64,000 bases of DNA from Delphinella strobiligena (taxonomy: Eukaryota; Ascomycota; Dothideomycetes; Dothideales; Dothioraceae). A program made the position numbers and the translations under genes. Below, piece after piece: positions 33,235 through 45,111 of this stretch (its first letter is position 1; the number at the start of each line of letters is the position of its first letter). The notes under the pieces were generated by a model, which saw only the letters and a list, made by a program, of their open reading frames with translations, did no database searches and was not told the origin of the DNA. The stretch spans positions 1,116,001 to 1,180,000 of the forward strand of contig JAADKB010000009.1 of the NCBI GenBank assembly GCA_009982845.1, read 5' to 3'.

Positions 33235-35853
33235 TGTTGTGATGAGTATGCGTTATGATCCCAAATGGCCAAGGTATCAGTGCTAGGTTATACCCTTGGT
33301 GACTTGGTAAATAAGTAGATTGTTAGGGAGACCCGCGATATTGTCATGTCTAGAACAGGAGGGGAACAGGTGTTCAACATATATTGAGAACCAGGAACCA
33401 TAAGGTAAGCCAGGAGGATTAGATCTTGAACTAATACGAGAGCGTGGATCTAGAGGAAGTGAACAAGGTTGACGTGTACCCAGTCAAGATGCGAGCAAGG
33501 CGCGGTGCATGGCTGATTCACAGCCAGGCATCAGCGGTTGTTGGCGTCGATCCTTGACCGTTAGCATGGGATGTCTAGGCTTACGTGCCGAAGCTACCTG
33601 ATACTGTACATAGACATCCCTGTAGCTCCAGCGGGAACTTGGCGCTTCCTTTTTAGTCGCGTATCTCGTCTATCCACACACCGGTAAGTGCAGGAGCAAA
33701 TAGAGAGAGGCTCCTGACGTACAGGAGCCCAGGTTCACTGGTACATTTGGCTCAATGAAGTCGATACTTTTTGACTCTTTTACAACAATCTCGCATAGCG
33801 TCAGCCAATCACCACTTGAGCCACTAAGCTGGGTGAGCTGGCCCTCTTGTGGCGGTTTATTGATAGCACCTACAAAACAAGGGACCGACCTTAAAAAGCG
33901 ACGTTGAGAAAGTGTTGTTGCGGTACCTAAGGTAACTCGTCGAGGGTTCGAAATAATTCCCGTGCATACTACTGAACCCCCGCTGTGGCAAGGATGGGTC
34001 TAGACGATCTACTGCCCGCTTGCCCTGATGGGTAACAGGTAGACTCGCGGGAAGGAGTTTGGTTGTGGCTGGGGCTAATAAGTGCGGGTGGTGGAGATGT
34101 CAGTATTATTATGCGCCGTACACAAGGGAGTTATTGGATCGTGGCACTTTTGGTACAGTATCCTAGAATAAGTAAATCGAGTGTAGGGTCCTATTGTGGT
34201 ATGCAGAGGTTGAACTCACAAATGTCTCACATTGCCCTTAGCCTAATAGTAGACTGCTCAGATCCAGCCCCCACAATCCTGTTGTCGGGAAATGTGGTGA
34301 GACATAGAAACGTGGCATTGTTGTGAGGATTGCCCCGCCAGGTTGCGAGAAAGGTTCCATCAACAATCTGCTGTGCCTAAGCGTCATAAACGCCATACAT
34401 AGAAAAGTTGGGTCTGATTAAAGCAATGGGTCACGATCAAGGAGCGTGTCACAGCATGAGACTCTATAACTCAACGCGCCACTTGATCCTGCAGGACCCT
34501 CAGGTGGAGTTCCACCATTCGGGGCTGACGGGGAGTCAACGCTATCTTGGCCGAGAACGTATCTTAGCTCCGCGGTTCCGGTTTTAAGGTACCTACCTCG
34601 TTCAAGGTCATCTGTCTTCTTGCAAGGTAATCTTCAAATGTCGTAACCAACAAAGTGTACTGCGACAGCCACGTTGAAACGTCCAGCTACGTAATCTGAA
34701 ACAGAAGACGCGACCAATGAGAACGCAGGACGCACTTTCCGCACGTGGTGGAAATGCTGTGGTCACGATGCACTCCAAGAATCATCCGGCGAGAAGAATG
34801 CCGTATCGCCTTGAAGTTTCAATGTGGATGCAAGATATGACATGTAGGACAGCATATCGCGAACCATGGCGTTTCTTCAACCCGAGCCGAGCCCTTGGCG
34901 CCTCAGCTACCTACACCGCAGGTCAAACTCGCTTATATGCAAATCTCACCGCGACTACTAAGAATATCAAACACATTATCACATGCCATATTGCGAGTGT
35001 ATTCCATCATGCTCACGAGCGTTCATGTTGCCTCTTTATTGGCAAGATCATGTTCCGAAACATCTATCTATGATTGTGGCACATAGCCAATGCTTGGAAA
35101 CTAGGATGCCAGAAAGATTTTTAGGTGTTCATTGTCACTGTGTGCATATTCATATGTCAGGCTTGCAGATATTTGTGCTCTATGCTTGAAGCCGTAGCGC
35201 TTGGTACGACCTCAATTGTCAATGCTGGCTGTCCCTCTTCGTCTTTCACGAAGACAAGGGCTTGTGTACCTGGATATCCATGGCTGCTTTGACGCCAAAT
35301 ACATTCCATACCACAGTCATGGGAAAGAGCTACGTGTACGCCGTCAGGATGGTATCACGACGATTGATCGGAATCTCACCCGGACCTCGAGACATGGGTT
35401 TCAGATTGTCAAGGTTATCCAGTATTATTTTGCTGCACTAAATGGCGTTCCGATACCCCTTGTCTCGCACTTCAACAATGATATACATAAAACAGGTCTT
35501 TCAATGCACCTTGCTATGCCGAGGGTGTCACCTTGAACCAACGCCAACATCCCGAGAATGCTAGCTGACACGGTCCGGACCTGAAGCCATTACCTTCCAT
35601 TTCTCTCATATGTGGTGATATAAATATCCTGTCCGCCATGCTTTCCATTACCTTCATGACAGGTCCAGCGGGTACATGGTGATACTCACTGAGTGATAGG
35701 CCTGTTAGGTGTCACCTAACACCACTTGCGAAAGCCGTTGCAACCTCGCATTTTTCGGCACGAATATAGTGTACAACGCTGCATGAAATGTTGGATGTTG
35801 GAAAATGTTGCTTTCCGATTGGTCGTACTGTGGCTTCCTATACATTGAACAGC
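33235..35853. other. Intergenic, 2.6 kb
   Basis: Upstream region of the C2H2 gene and 3' flank of the DUF1479 gene. The frames present are short and unsupported. Copies of the recurrent motif occur at ~33922-33935 (GGTACCTAAGGTAA) and ~34586-34597 (AAGGTACCTACC). Confidence 0.5.
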
Positions 35854-37561
35854 TTAGACTTCTTGATTGAAGCCGAAGATCCTATTTGCCTCAAGCATAA
35901 CCTGCTTCTCACCTGCGGTAAGTGTTTCGTCTTTGACATTGAATCTCTCAAGGCCCATGGCTCTCAAACCTTCTTGTCCCCCGGCTACTGCAACATCTGC
36001 CATTGCCGCACGCCCGATGTGATTTGACTCTCCAACACCACCCGGGAAGTCTGGCGAGGGTAAGCCTGTTTATTTGTCAGCTAGACGCTTGGTAAGCCGG
36101 AGTTAACATACCAACCTCTCAAGAAAGTGTCTCTTTGCCTGACCAGATATTTTGCATTTTCGATCGTCAGCGGGCAAGCAGGTATGTACATGACCGAGCT
36201 GTCAGATAGCCCTTTATGCACAGAGTCAACAGCGTGTATGCCATCGCAATGCCAGACAACGTAGTCGCCAGGCTCCACGGTCGGAACATGTACCATTGTG
36301 GATTGCAGACTTAGATGAGGATGTAACTGTGAGCTTAGCTCCTGGCCTCTGCCAGGATTTGCGCCATGAAGCCAGGAAGACTGAGGTGATTCAAGCTCCC
36401 AATTTTCTGGCGAAAGGTAATCCAGTGTATTCACCTCTGTCATTTGGGGAAGTGACTTCGTGGTAAAAAACGGCCGGAGAAGGAAGTATGCTGTCGCCGA
36501 TTGCAGAAGTGGATTGACAAGCAATGTGCCCTCAAAAGCGCTTGTCGTGCTCATTGCGAGCCATCCTTGAGCCATCCGAAAGGCACTGCAAGCCCCTTGT
36601 CCTTGGTATAGATCTGAAACTACCGGTAGGCGGCAACTAGATTCCCAGGGGTCATATTGCTCCCAGTTCCCCTTCCAGATTTGTTCATAAACCCCCCCTT
36701 TGCCATATCCACTTTCCTCCCATCGCTCGCAGCTACCTCCATCCACATGAGGGCCTGGAAGAAAGGTCAGTAACCACTTGCGCGGTGATCGAAGGCTAGG
36801 CGTACCAAGTGCGAAGGCCGCGTCGCCAGGTCGACGCATACGTAATCGATCAGCATATGAAATGGGGTGCAAAGAGATCAGCGCGTTAGGATCTTTCGAG
36901 TGCCAATAGCTAAGCAAGAATCTCTGAGTCTTTAGCAAGTTGGGATGAGCCCTAGCACGTATCTGTGTGGGGCTCCAGTACAATTCATACACTTGAGGGT
37001 CGTGGGCAGGGAACGCTGGGCAATCAATTGTTAGCGGCCCTGTTAGCCATGGGTGAACGCCGTAAAGGATTGTGGTTAGCGTCAGAAGAAGTCACCTTTA
37101 GTTGAAGGGTTTGCTTGGGTGTAGTCCTTCAAATCTTGTTTCATTTGCAGCACTTCTTCCTGAGGAACCACTCCTTTGACCACCGCGCAACCTCTCTTTC
37201 GATATTCTCGGGAGAAGTGTTCCGAAGGGTTATCGATGTCTGTGAACTGAATCTGTGGAACAACAGAAGAGCCAATCTGCTGAATTATCTTGATCTCTTC
37301 CTGAAGTCGCAGTAGTAGCCTGTTCCAGGACTCGTTAAGGGCCTCTTCGTTGCCATTGATCAATTCAGCTTTCACAGCAGCAAAACGAGGTTCCAGTGCT
37401 TCGAACTTCTGTCCAGAAAGTGATGCAAAGGCATCGGCAATCGTTCCCTCCTTCTTCCCCTGAGCAGCAGTGATGGCTGTGCGAGTGTGGAGAGTAGTTC
37501 GAGGCTTGGTATAGAATGATCCCGAACCTTGCCGTAACGTTCTACCCACGCTGCGGAACAT
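35854..37561 (-). CDS. DUF1479 (YbiU-like) putative 2-oxoglutarate/Fe(II) dioxygenase
   Basis: A member of the DUF1479 family, which has a double-stranded beta-helix oxygenase-like fold; the reaction is unknown. Exons from the 5' end: 37561..37096, 37015..36806, 36754..36116, 36065..35854, giving 508 residues. The N terminus is Arg/Ser-rich with few acidic residues (MFRSVGRTLRQGSGSFYTKP) and looks like a mitochondrial targeting peptide. Family hallmarks are RGCAVVKGVVP, ELYWSPTQIRARAHPNLL, the proximal iron motif HVDGGS right after intron 2, and the distal WHCDGIHAVDSVHKG. The last exon (SPDFPGGVGESNHIGR through LTAGEKQVMLEANRIFGF) was recovered by splicing intron 36066-36115, because the unspliced frame stops early. 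Intron 2 (51 bp) is stop-free and a multiple of three. Confidence 0.87.
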
Positions 37562-38507
37562 CGCGATTATATGCCAACGAGATAGTCAAAGTTTAATGAA
37601 AGACAAAGATGTATATGCGGGGTGATATGGATTTGGGGGAAGTGGGGAGCTGTTTCGGGCAAGGAGTACTTTAAGTAGTATTATTATTATTATAGCACTT
37701 TCGGACTATACTTCCGTTTTGATGCCTCCGACTTTTGCTCCGATTCCTGCTTTTGTTTCTGTGCCGCAGTTACAGACCTTTTTGATGCTTCCGATCACCG
37801 CTTCGACTGCTCCGACTTTTTCTGCTCCGCATTTCGTGACGCTTCTATTTACTCCGACCAAGGCTCCGACTTCTGCTTCGCATCAACTGAATGACTCCTC
37901 GTACTGACATTCAAGCACTTTTGAGAAGTGATGTCTTGTTGTTTTCACATTGGACGCCTCCTGGCCCTGATTCATCTACATACCATTGCGCTGACTCTTC
38001 AAGCAGTAATACTGTTGTTGGTTAACCCTAGCATGGAGCTAGCTGGCCTATCGCCTACCAAATGCCCTCACAATTGCACCTGCCATCAGCTAGCGAAAGG
38101 CTTCAATTGCGCAGAACATTTTGACCTTTTCATTGTCATGATCATCGTCTGATCATTGTTAGCGATTGAGAATGGTGAGTCCACCCGCCACCGAAAGCAG
38201 CCTCATTTATCGAATTATCGCAGTGATGCTTACGCGCTAAACGATCGTGAAGAGTTTGTGGTTGTGATCACGTAGGCATAGGAAAGCCACAAATACATAC
38301 ACTGTCACAGAACTACTATTGTGGGCGTTCTATAAGGTAAGTACAAAGGTGATCCTCTGCCAAATATAAAATTGCCAAGCTTGACCCGGCGTCGGGCCGC
38401 TCGGGCGTCACTCCTCGGTCCGAGGCTTATGTCGCGTTAGTTGTAAACACGCTGACATACAGCTTATATCGAGTATGTTGCAAACATAGGTGAATACAAA
38501 GGGAAAA
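37562..38507. other. Intergenic with divergent promoters and a degenerate Thr/Pro-type repeat
   Basis: Between the start codons of the DUF1479 gene (minus) and the Zn2Cys6 regulator (plus). It contains a short TTA triplet tract (~37679-37694) and degenerate repeats built around CTCCGACTT/TGCTTC (~37710-37885). No gene is supported. Confidence 0.5.
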
Positions 38508-40574
38508 ATGGATTTCAGGTTTGTGGTAAATGGTGAGCCCGAGAATCGGAAGCGTAAAACTGTTCGAGGCGCTTGCGAACGGTGCAAGAGAAGAAAGGTA
38601 GATCTCGCATGGCTTGTCTTCTCGTGAGGCAAATCTTACATTGAGCGCTGGCTACAGAAACGCTGCACGCATCATGCTGCGCAAAGGCAGTCCAACGCCT
38701 CTCTGAGTGAGTCGCCTCGTGGAATATCGTCAGCTGAAGATCAAGGCCGTGCGCAGAGGTCACTGGAGTCAGCCTCAGACCTAGTGCCTAAAGACGCACA
38801 TCGTGAAGTGCATGCTGTAGGACGCAAGCCAAGATATGCATCCACGCCGCCTCCTACATCTCGGTTTGTTGGAGACCTGAACCCGGAGGTAATGACAGGA
38901 TCTAGACACTTTGTAATACGTACTTACATCCGGTAGGCAGCCATGATTGTAGAAGCGCAGACCGAGCGAGCGCCTAGTCGCGACAGGCATAGCCTTGGCA
39001 TCTGGCTCGAGCAAGAGAACAATCATGGAGCTCGTGGTCAAACAGCCGAGCATGTCCTTAGAAAGAGTGAGGTCCATGCTCTTTCTCAGCCGTCAACTGC
39101 TTACGCAGCTATAGGTTCACCTGACTCAAGGCCCATCTTGCCCGATCGTTTTGATCAGTTGGCGCTGGTTGATGTCTACTTTTCGAGACTACACCCTGTG
39201 CTACCCATCTTGGATGAGGAACAATTCAGGAAAGAGGTCAGCGCTGGATCTTATTCGCCGATCCTTATGCAAGCTGTATGCCTGTCAATTTCCAACGATG
39301 CGAGGGCTAGGTCACATCTCCGCCTAGCCGGGATGTCACCGTCAAATCTCACGCCCTCGCAATTTTCCTCTTACTTGCATCATGAGCTGAAAACAGCCGT
39401 GACTATGAGGCGCGAGGATAACCGAATCCGACTCATTCAAAGCCTTGCTCTACTATCGCTTCACGTCGAAAGTGGACCCTCTGGTGTGGAGGATGCCTCG
39501 ATGTACTTGGCTCAGGCCATTCATCACGCTCAGACGATTGCTTTACACCTTGGAAGGTCGAAGGGCCATCGTCAAAGTTACGAAAAATTATTTTGGTGCC
39601 TATGGTGCATGTCGAAACTCAACGCTGCCAGCACAGGAAGGCCTAGGATCATGAGCGATGCAGACATCGGCCTGAAGATTGACGATGTCTTGGAGTTCTG
39701 TCACCCAGCATTCAAGATAATGATAACTATATCTCAGCTTTTGGATCGAGTAATCAAGCTCTATCAACCGACGTCTGATCCACGAATAGTTGGAATCGAC
39801 GACGGGTTTCCAAGTTTCGAAATTGTTGTTAACCAGCATCAAGGTTGGAGTATCGAAGCATCGATGTTGACAAGTTTGGAGCTTTTCTACCATGGCGTCT
39901 CAATAATTGCCTACCGAACACGAAGTACAGATGATGTCGAGCTGGCCGAGCCTACGCCATCAAGCCTACGGCAAGCTTTGTCTGCTCAACAGGTCATGCG
40001 GATACTACAACACACTCCTCTACAAGCTTTGTTGGCTTTGCCTATAGTACCTTACGCCATATCTCTTGCACTTTCGCAAACTTATCGCCAATTTCGACGT
40101 AGTCGGTCTACTACAAAGCGAGCCATTGCACAGGAACAGCTCGAATGTTATGTCACTGCTCTAGAAGGTTTGAGCGATCACTCACAGTCAGCACTCGCCA
40201 TGGCGGCGATTGGAAGAAGGGTATTGACACAGATACAACGACTTAACGACCAGGCAACTCGTCGGACAGCAGAGACTCCTCCCGCGCTACAAGCCTCCAT
40301 TCTTACCCAGCAAGAGACACAAGAAGTGAGCAACGGTTCAGTGGTTGGCAATGCGCCGGCAACTCTCAATGCTCAACAGAACGACGTTGGCGCTCCGCTC
40401 TATGGCGATATGGACGCCTTTGGAGGGCTCGATGACATTTTCGTCGAGGATGGCACGTTACAGGCTATGGATACCGTGTTCGACACCTTCATGGGTCTAG
40501 ATTATCCACACGAATTGTTCAACGATTCTCTTACGGATGGTACGTTTGGCTCGACCTTCATCTCGGGTCAATGA
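38508..40574 (+). CDS. Fungal Zn2Cys6/MHR transcription factor with incomplete zinc cluster
   Basis: Putative regulator with a fungal-specific transcription factor (MHR) domain. Exons: 38508..38597, 38658..38888, 38937..40574, giving 652 residues. The N terminus is basic (ENRKRKTVRG) and leads into C-E-R-C-K-R-R-K, with the third cysteine (KRC) supplied by exon 2. This gives C-x2-C-x6-C, the first half of a binuclear cluster. The expected second C-x2-C-x6-C is absent: the following residues are THHAAQRQSNAS. The MHR region begins with VDVYFSRLHPVLPILDEEQF at about residue 185. It includes the family's characteristic helices (YLAQAIHHAQTIALHLGR; KLFWCLWCMSKLNAASTGRP). The C terminus is acidic. 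Either the DNA-binding domain is degenerate or an exon or frame detail is missed; no alternative acceptor I tried restores the cysteines. Confidence 0.8.
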
Positions 40575-43500
40575 ACCTAACTGTTGATTTTACCATTGGC
40601 TGCAACCTGCTAGCACGTGTCAATGAGTCCGTGGAGCCACGCTCAACCCGGTGGTAGTTCAATGGTACCGGTTTGCTATCCCTGCCACAAATGCTCATGT
40701 GTCATCCATTTGCGAAGCGCCAGCCGGAGCATAGGCAAACCCTATCAATGCTACCCGAAATCGCTCCATCGTGCTAAAAGTCTATTGACGAAATACGAAT
40801 TGCTTGAAGTTTGGAATTGGCGATAAGCGGCTGGCTGAGGAGATAACCGTTCCCCTCAGAATGTACTCCGTGCACGGACCATTTCGGGACATTTATGATA
40901 CTCGCCGGAAATACTCAGATAATAAGCTTTCAATGATTTTGGCGCTGGCATTGCAATAGCCAGATCTGGTGCAAACGGTGGCTGAACGTCCGCGCAAAGT
41001 TCCACGACGCTGCAGAGTGGATTTCTGGCTATCAAGCCCACTCCTATTTACGACTAGTCTCCGCGTTACTCTCTAATGACCAACCATCCTGGACATATCA
41101 CTTTCCTGTGGATATCGAAAACAGGGAAGCTACTCTGGCCTAACGGTGATGTACGGCAGCAAGCAGCAAGCAGCAAGCCATCAACGCTCATTGTGGAGAA
41201 GCATACGTCCGTAAAGAAGTATAGGACCGAGCTTTTCATGCCACAAAGAGAAAGAGGCCTCGTTCCGTTAGGGTGATAGACTGCTAATTAAGCCACGAGG
41301 AAGTACATGCGCGTGCGAATGCATGGTTATCGTTCGGACAAAAGCTTGTCGAGCAGCTCCTCGGCAGTGAGTCCGTGGCCGACAAACTTATTCCCTCAAC
41401 CTGAGGACTTCACATGAAGAGCGACCCTGTCCACATTCACTTCTCTTCGTACTTTTCTCGGTTCACACTTTTACCACAGGGGCATTGAATTTGTATACTT
41501 GGTCAGGCTGTGTCAAACATGCATAGCCTCACGACACCTTGTCGTTGGCCTAGGAAAAGCTCGGCAGTAACTCGATTCTCACTGTCGCAGGAACTATTGC
41601 CACATTCTATCAAAGACTTGTTTCCTTGAACATGCGCTTGTAGGTACAATCATCATACGATCTCATCAATTGTGTACACTCAACAGCACATGCTGGCTCT
41701 CCTGCAGATAAATGCAGCTTGCTACAGCAACGCTTTCAAACGCCATTCTCGATGTCAAGAATACGAGAAGTACTCAATTATAAAAAGACGACGCAGAAGA
41801 CACCTTTAACAATCCCGTTGTGATGGTAGACCGCAAAATCAATTCACTGAGCCTCCAGCTCTAGGACTGTCGACTGTTCGTGTAGCCCTTACGAAACATC
41901 AGAGTAGAGAGATTTCATGCGCCACGTTACCACCTTGACATGGAGTAAAACATGCACGCCTACAAGAGTAGCACTTCTAGATCACAAAGTTCGATCCTCT
42001 TGTCTCGTTCTGTTGATATTGTCAGTCGGTCCAAAGTCATAGATGTGGACTCTGTCTCTCTTAGTCAGACTCTTGGTAGAGCATCAACAATCTTCTTATA
42101 TAAGACTGACCTATAACTATAGCTATTGAAGCCATTCCATTACCACTGCAGGAACCACCACAGTAGCCACTACGATAGCCACCACGACAGTTACCACAAT
42201 AACCACCACAATAACCACCACAATAGCCACCACAATAGCCACCACAATAACTGCCAACCCCCAACCCCCAACTCCACTCCGTATCCTGCAAAAAACAAGT
42301 AGTCACAAGTAGACCACAAATGGAAAACATAACCAAGGAATAAACAAACGAGTCCCCACTCCTTCTCCTTCACTCACATCCCTCTCTTATATCCCCTTAT
42401 AGCGCATAAAGAAGCAATACACAAATGTTACACCTCTACTCCAGTTGCACCCTCTACTCTGATCTCATATTTTATCTCTACAACCCAACAATTCTACTTT
42501 TCTTGTAGTAGAGGAACAAGAAGAGAAACAAGAAAAATGGGCATCATATACAAGAACAGACGGCATGTTTAAGAAGACGGCATATGCAAGAAAGGAGGTG
42601 TTCAAGAAAGGAGGTTGGACAAGGTATCAAATCGGATAAGGAAGCATATAACTACATTCTCACTTTCATGAACAGCAAAGAAATTACGAAGATAACCGAG
42701 AATATCTATTAGTAGTGTGGATTTTGTGTTCTCTATCCTCTGTTAAGAAGTGGAGTGGAGTGGATTTATACCATTTCCTTCTCTTTTAAGGAAAGTACTT
42801 TAGGTAGTTAGGTAGAAAGTAGCAGAGTAGACTAGAGTAGACAAAGTAGGAGTAGGAGTAAAAGTAGAGTATAGTAAAAGTACATGTCTAGAGCAAAGTG
42901 AGTTCTAAAAAGATTAGATCATAAAAGAGAAGGGGTTTTCTCTTCCTCTCTTCCTCCTGTTCTTTTTTTTCTTATTTCTCGCTTTTCGCTTCTTGACAAT
43001 TTCTTGCAACTCATACTGTACACTTGTTTCCACAAAAAATAAAATAAGCTTGCTCATATCTTACAAGAATAGCACATGTTTTTCACATCTTCCAGAAAAA
43101 CCGATTTCCTGCCAACTCTTAGTTTTTTCTGTACCCTCTTTAAACACGGACTTTTCTCCCCCTGTTGAAAGTCAAGAGGAGAGAAAAGAGTTGTGTTTTT
43201 CTTTGCGTTATCATAAAGTCTAAAGATTACACAGGACTACGTGAGATGTAGAGGTTACATGTTTAGCACTCCATCGAATGGGATACAAGTCAGGAGGAAA
43301 GAAGGGAAAAGCGGGGTCGAGATGGTGATATAATGTGATATGGAAGGATATTCGAGTACACACGATTCAGTCTGTATCATATCTCCAATACATTGTAAAG
43401 TCACATAGTTGAGAATGGCTTCTTTCTGAAATCTGGCGTTGTTGGTCTGGCTCATGCGAATATATGACGATGCTGACATGAGGAGTGCTTATTTGTCGAC

Positions 43501-43718
43501 AGTAACGGGAGATACAACTATGGGGCAGATTATTGTACATCCATATGATGCTCGCAAGGTAAGCTTTGAAAAGTGAGTCAGCGAAGGAGAGAGGTTGCTC
43601 AATGGTCATCAACCTACATTGCATCGAAATATCGTTCGACACCCGACCACGAACAAATAACCCCGCACGCTAGAACCGTGCGCAACAAGATGATACACAA
43701 TGCCGTCCTCGATTTCTC
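40575..43718. other. Gene-poor, partly A/T-rich and low-complexity region of 3.1 kb
   Basis: No supported gene. The middle part holds a 12-bp tandem repeat. From about 42400 to 43250 the sequence is A/T-rich with runs of GTAGAGTAG-like purine repeats on the plus strand and poly-pyrimidine stretches. The right end is the 3' flank of the minus-strand methyltransferase gene. Confidence 0.55.
42154..42250. repeat. 12-bp tandem repeat, about eight copies
   Basis: About eight units of the form (a/g)ccaccacaata; the later four or five are nearly perfect and the first three degenerate. The unit is a multiple of three, so the minus strand reads as a Cys-Gly-Gly-Tyr repeat in an open frame. I do not take that frame as evidence for a gene. 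Confidence 0.9.
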
Positions 43719-44387
43719 TCAAAACAGCCCTGGAACAAATGTAGCAGGCACCTCCCGAGCATAGCGCCCATACTCCCCCCTGACTCTCTCATCAACCCTC
43801 TCCCCCTTTCCCCTCAAGAAGACCGCTTCCTCAGCCCTCGCAGCGGAGAAAAACAACGATCCAAGCACAGTGGTGATAGCGATAAGTCCCAAGACTCTGG
43901 GACCAATGTCACCGCCACCCTCACCCCTGTAAGCCCTCTCCATGGCCTCAGGCTTAACGGCACCCATTGCAGCGCAGAGGACGCCGATGAAACCGAGGAT
44001 AGACGAGGCGTATGCCGGATGGCGGATATACGCGTACGGACCGCCTCTGACGACCTTCTTGGGGGCAGCGCGAGAGAAGACGGCGGCGAGTTCTGTTCTG
44101 GCGCCTGTGGTTGATGCGGCGGTCCAGATGTAGAGAATGATGGAGGAGAGGAGAGTCAGGAAGGCGGCTTTGCCGAAGATTGAGGACTCGATTGTTTCGG
44201 GGGCCTGGGGGGCGTTGAGGAGGACGGGAGAAAAGGAGAGGAGGATGGAGAGGAGGGTGAAGGTTATGAGGAGGATTGGGGAGGTGGACGAGGCGAAGCC
44301 TGTTGACGGAATGGGGAAGTGGAGGAGATTTATGTAAAGGTGAGTTCCCAAGAAGAGGAGATAGAGTGCCTGGATAGGGGAAGCCAT
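43719..44387 (-). CDS. Isoprenylcysteine carboxyl methyltransferase (ICMT)-family membrane protein
   Basis: Single-exon gene of 222 residues from the ATG at 44387. It is a polytopic membrane protein with hydrophobic segments at ~5-25, 36-56, 74-92, 126-146 and 165-182. The SAM-binding signature of the ICMT/PEMT-like superfamily is present: RGGPYAYIRHPAY at residues 114-126 (G-P-Y-x-Y-x-R-H-P). The C-terminal EEAVFL, YGRYAREVP and FVPGLF stretch is also present. In the superfamily these residues bind S-adenosylmethionine. The substrate could be a prenylcysteine or another lipid or small molecule; the protein looks more like the broad ICMT-like family than Ste14 itself. The next gene on the same strand is the questin-oxidase-like gene, 0.7 kb upstream. 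Confidence 0.8.
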   Translation of the reverse strand: MASPIQALYLLFLGTHLYINLLHFPIPSTGFASSTSPILLITFTLLSILLSFSPVLLNAPQAPETIESSIFGKAAFLTLLSSIILYIWTAASTTGARTELAAVFSRAAPKKVVRGGPYAYIRHPAYASSILGFIGVLCAAMGAVKPEAMERAYRGEGGGDIGPRVLGLIAITTVLGSLFFSAARAEEAVFLRGKGERVDERVRGEYGRYAREVPATFVPGLF

Positions 44388-45111
44388 TTCTGCGGTCCTG
44401 GTGGTCTGGAGGAAGTTGGCTTCTTCTTAAAATTGATGGAGATTGATGTGGATTAATTCCTGGACAAGGCGCGAGAAGGTCGCGCCGCGGCTGACACTGA
44501 ATCTGCGATCGAGGTGAAGATTGGAAAATTGCCGAGTCAAGTAAGCATTCAAGACAAGTGTCGTGTCTAGTGATAAGTGCCCGGTGAGGAACCTTTCCAA
44601 TGATCCCAAATTAAGGTAAACAGCGGATGACGAGGATGATAGGGCTATGATCAGATATTCACAAGCTCGCGACAGGGCAATTATTCAAGCGGATTGGAAA
44701 GACAGGATCGCGCGTCGTCCAACTGCACATCAAATACACCGAATATGCTTGTTCCTCAACACGTAGTTTTAATAGAAGTTTGAGGTCCTTACGGTTATAG
44801 TTTCCTTGCTGAATAAGCGAAGTCGTCTGAAACTGTCAATGTTGCGTCACGCCCGCAAGGTGAAGAATGCCAAGGATAGCATGAGCATATTTTCAAGAAG
44901 AATATGGATACACGTTTCCAGATTGTGAAACGAATAGGAGGGTTTGTGAGCGAGTGAAAGCAGGACCTCAGACTACAAAGTGTAGATTGAGTTGTTTCGG
45001 GAAGGTGAGGGCATGACACAGTGATTAGGCCAAGGATTAAATATGAGTGGCAGAATTGCTAGCATCATCATCATCATCATTATAATTCGCTATACAACAT
45101 AGACATGCAGT
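44388..45111. other. Intergenic, 0.7 kb
   Basis: Upstream region of the ICMT-like gene and 3' flank of the questin-oxidase-like gene. An ATC triplet tract lies at ~45062-45080. No gene supported. Confidence 0.5.

Noticed and set aside
33900..33960. GGGTTCGAAAT sequence resembling a tRNA B box
   Set aside because: No matching A box or acceptor stem could be found at tRNA spacing. A covariance-model search (tRNAscan) would be the decisive test.
35788..36027. 79-codon plus-strand frame
   Set aside because: Antisense to the last exon of the DUF1479 gene, which is recovered by splicing and matches the family C terminus.
42061..42336. 91-codon Cys/Gly/Tyr-rich frame on the minus strand
   Set aside because: Driven by the 12-bp tandem repeat, with no transcript or domain support.
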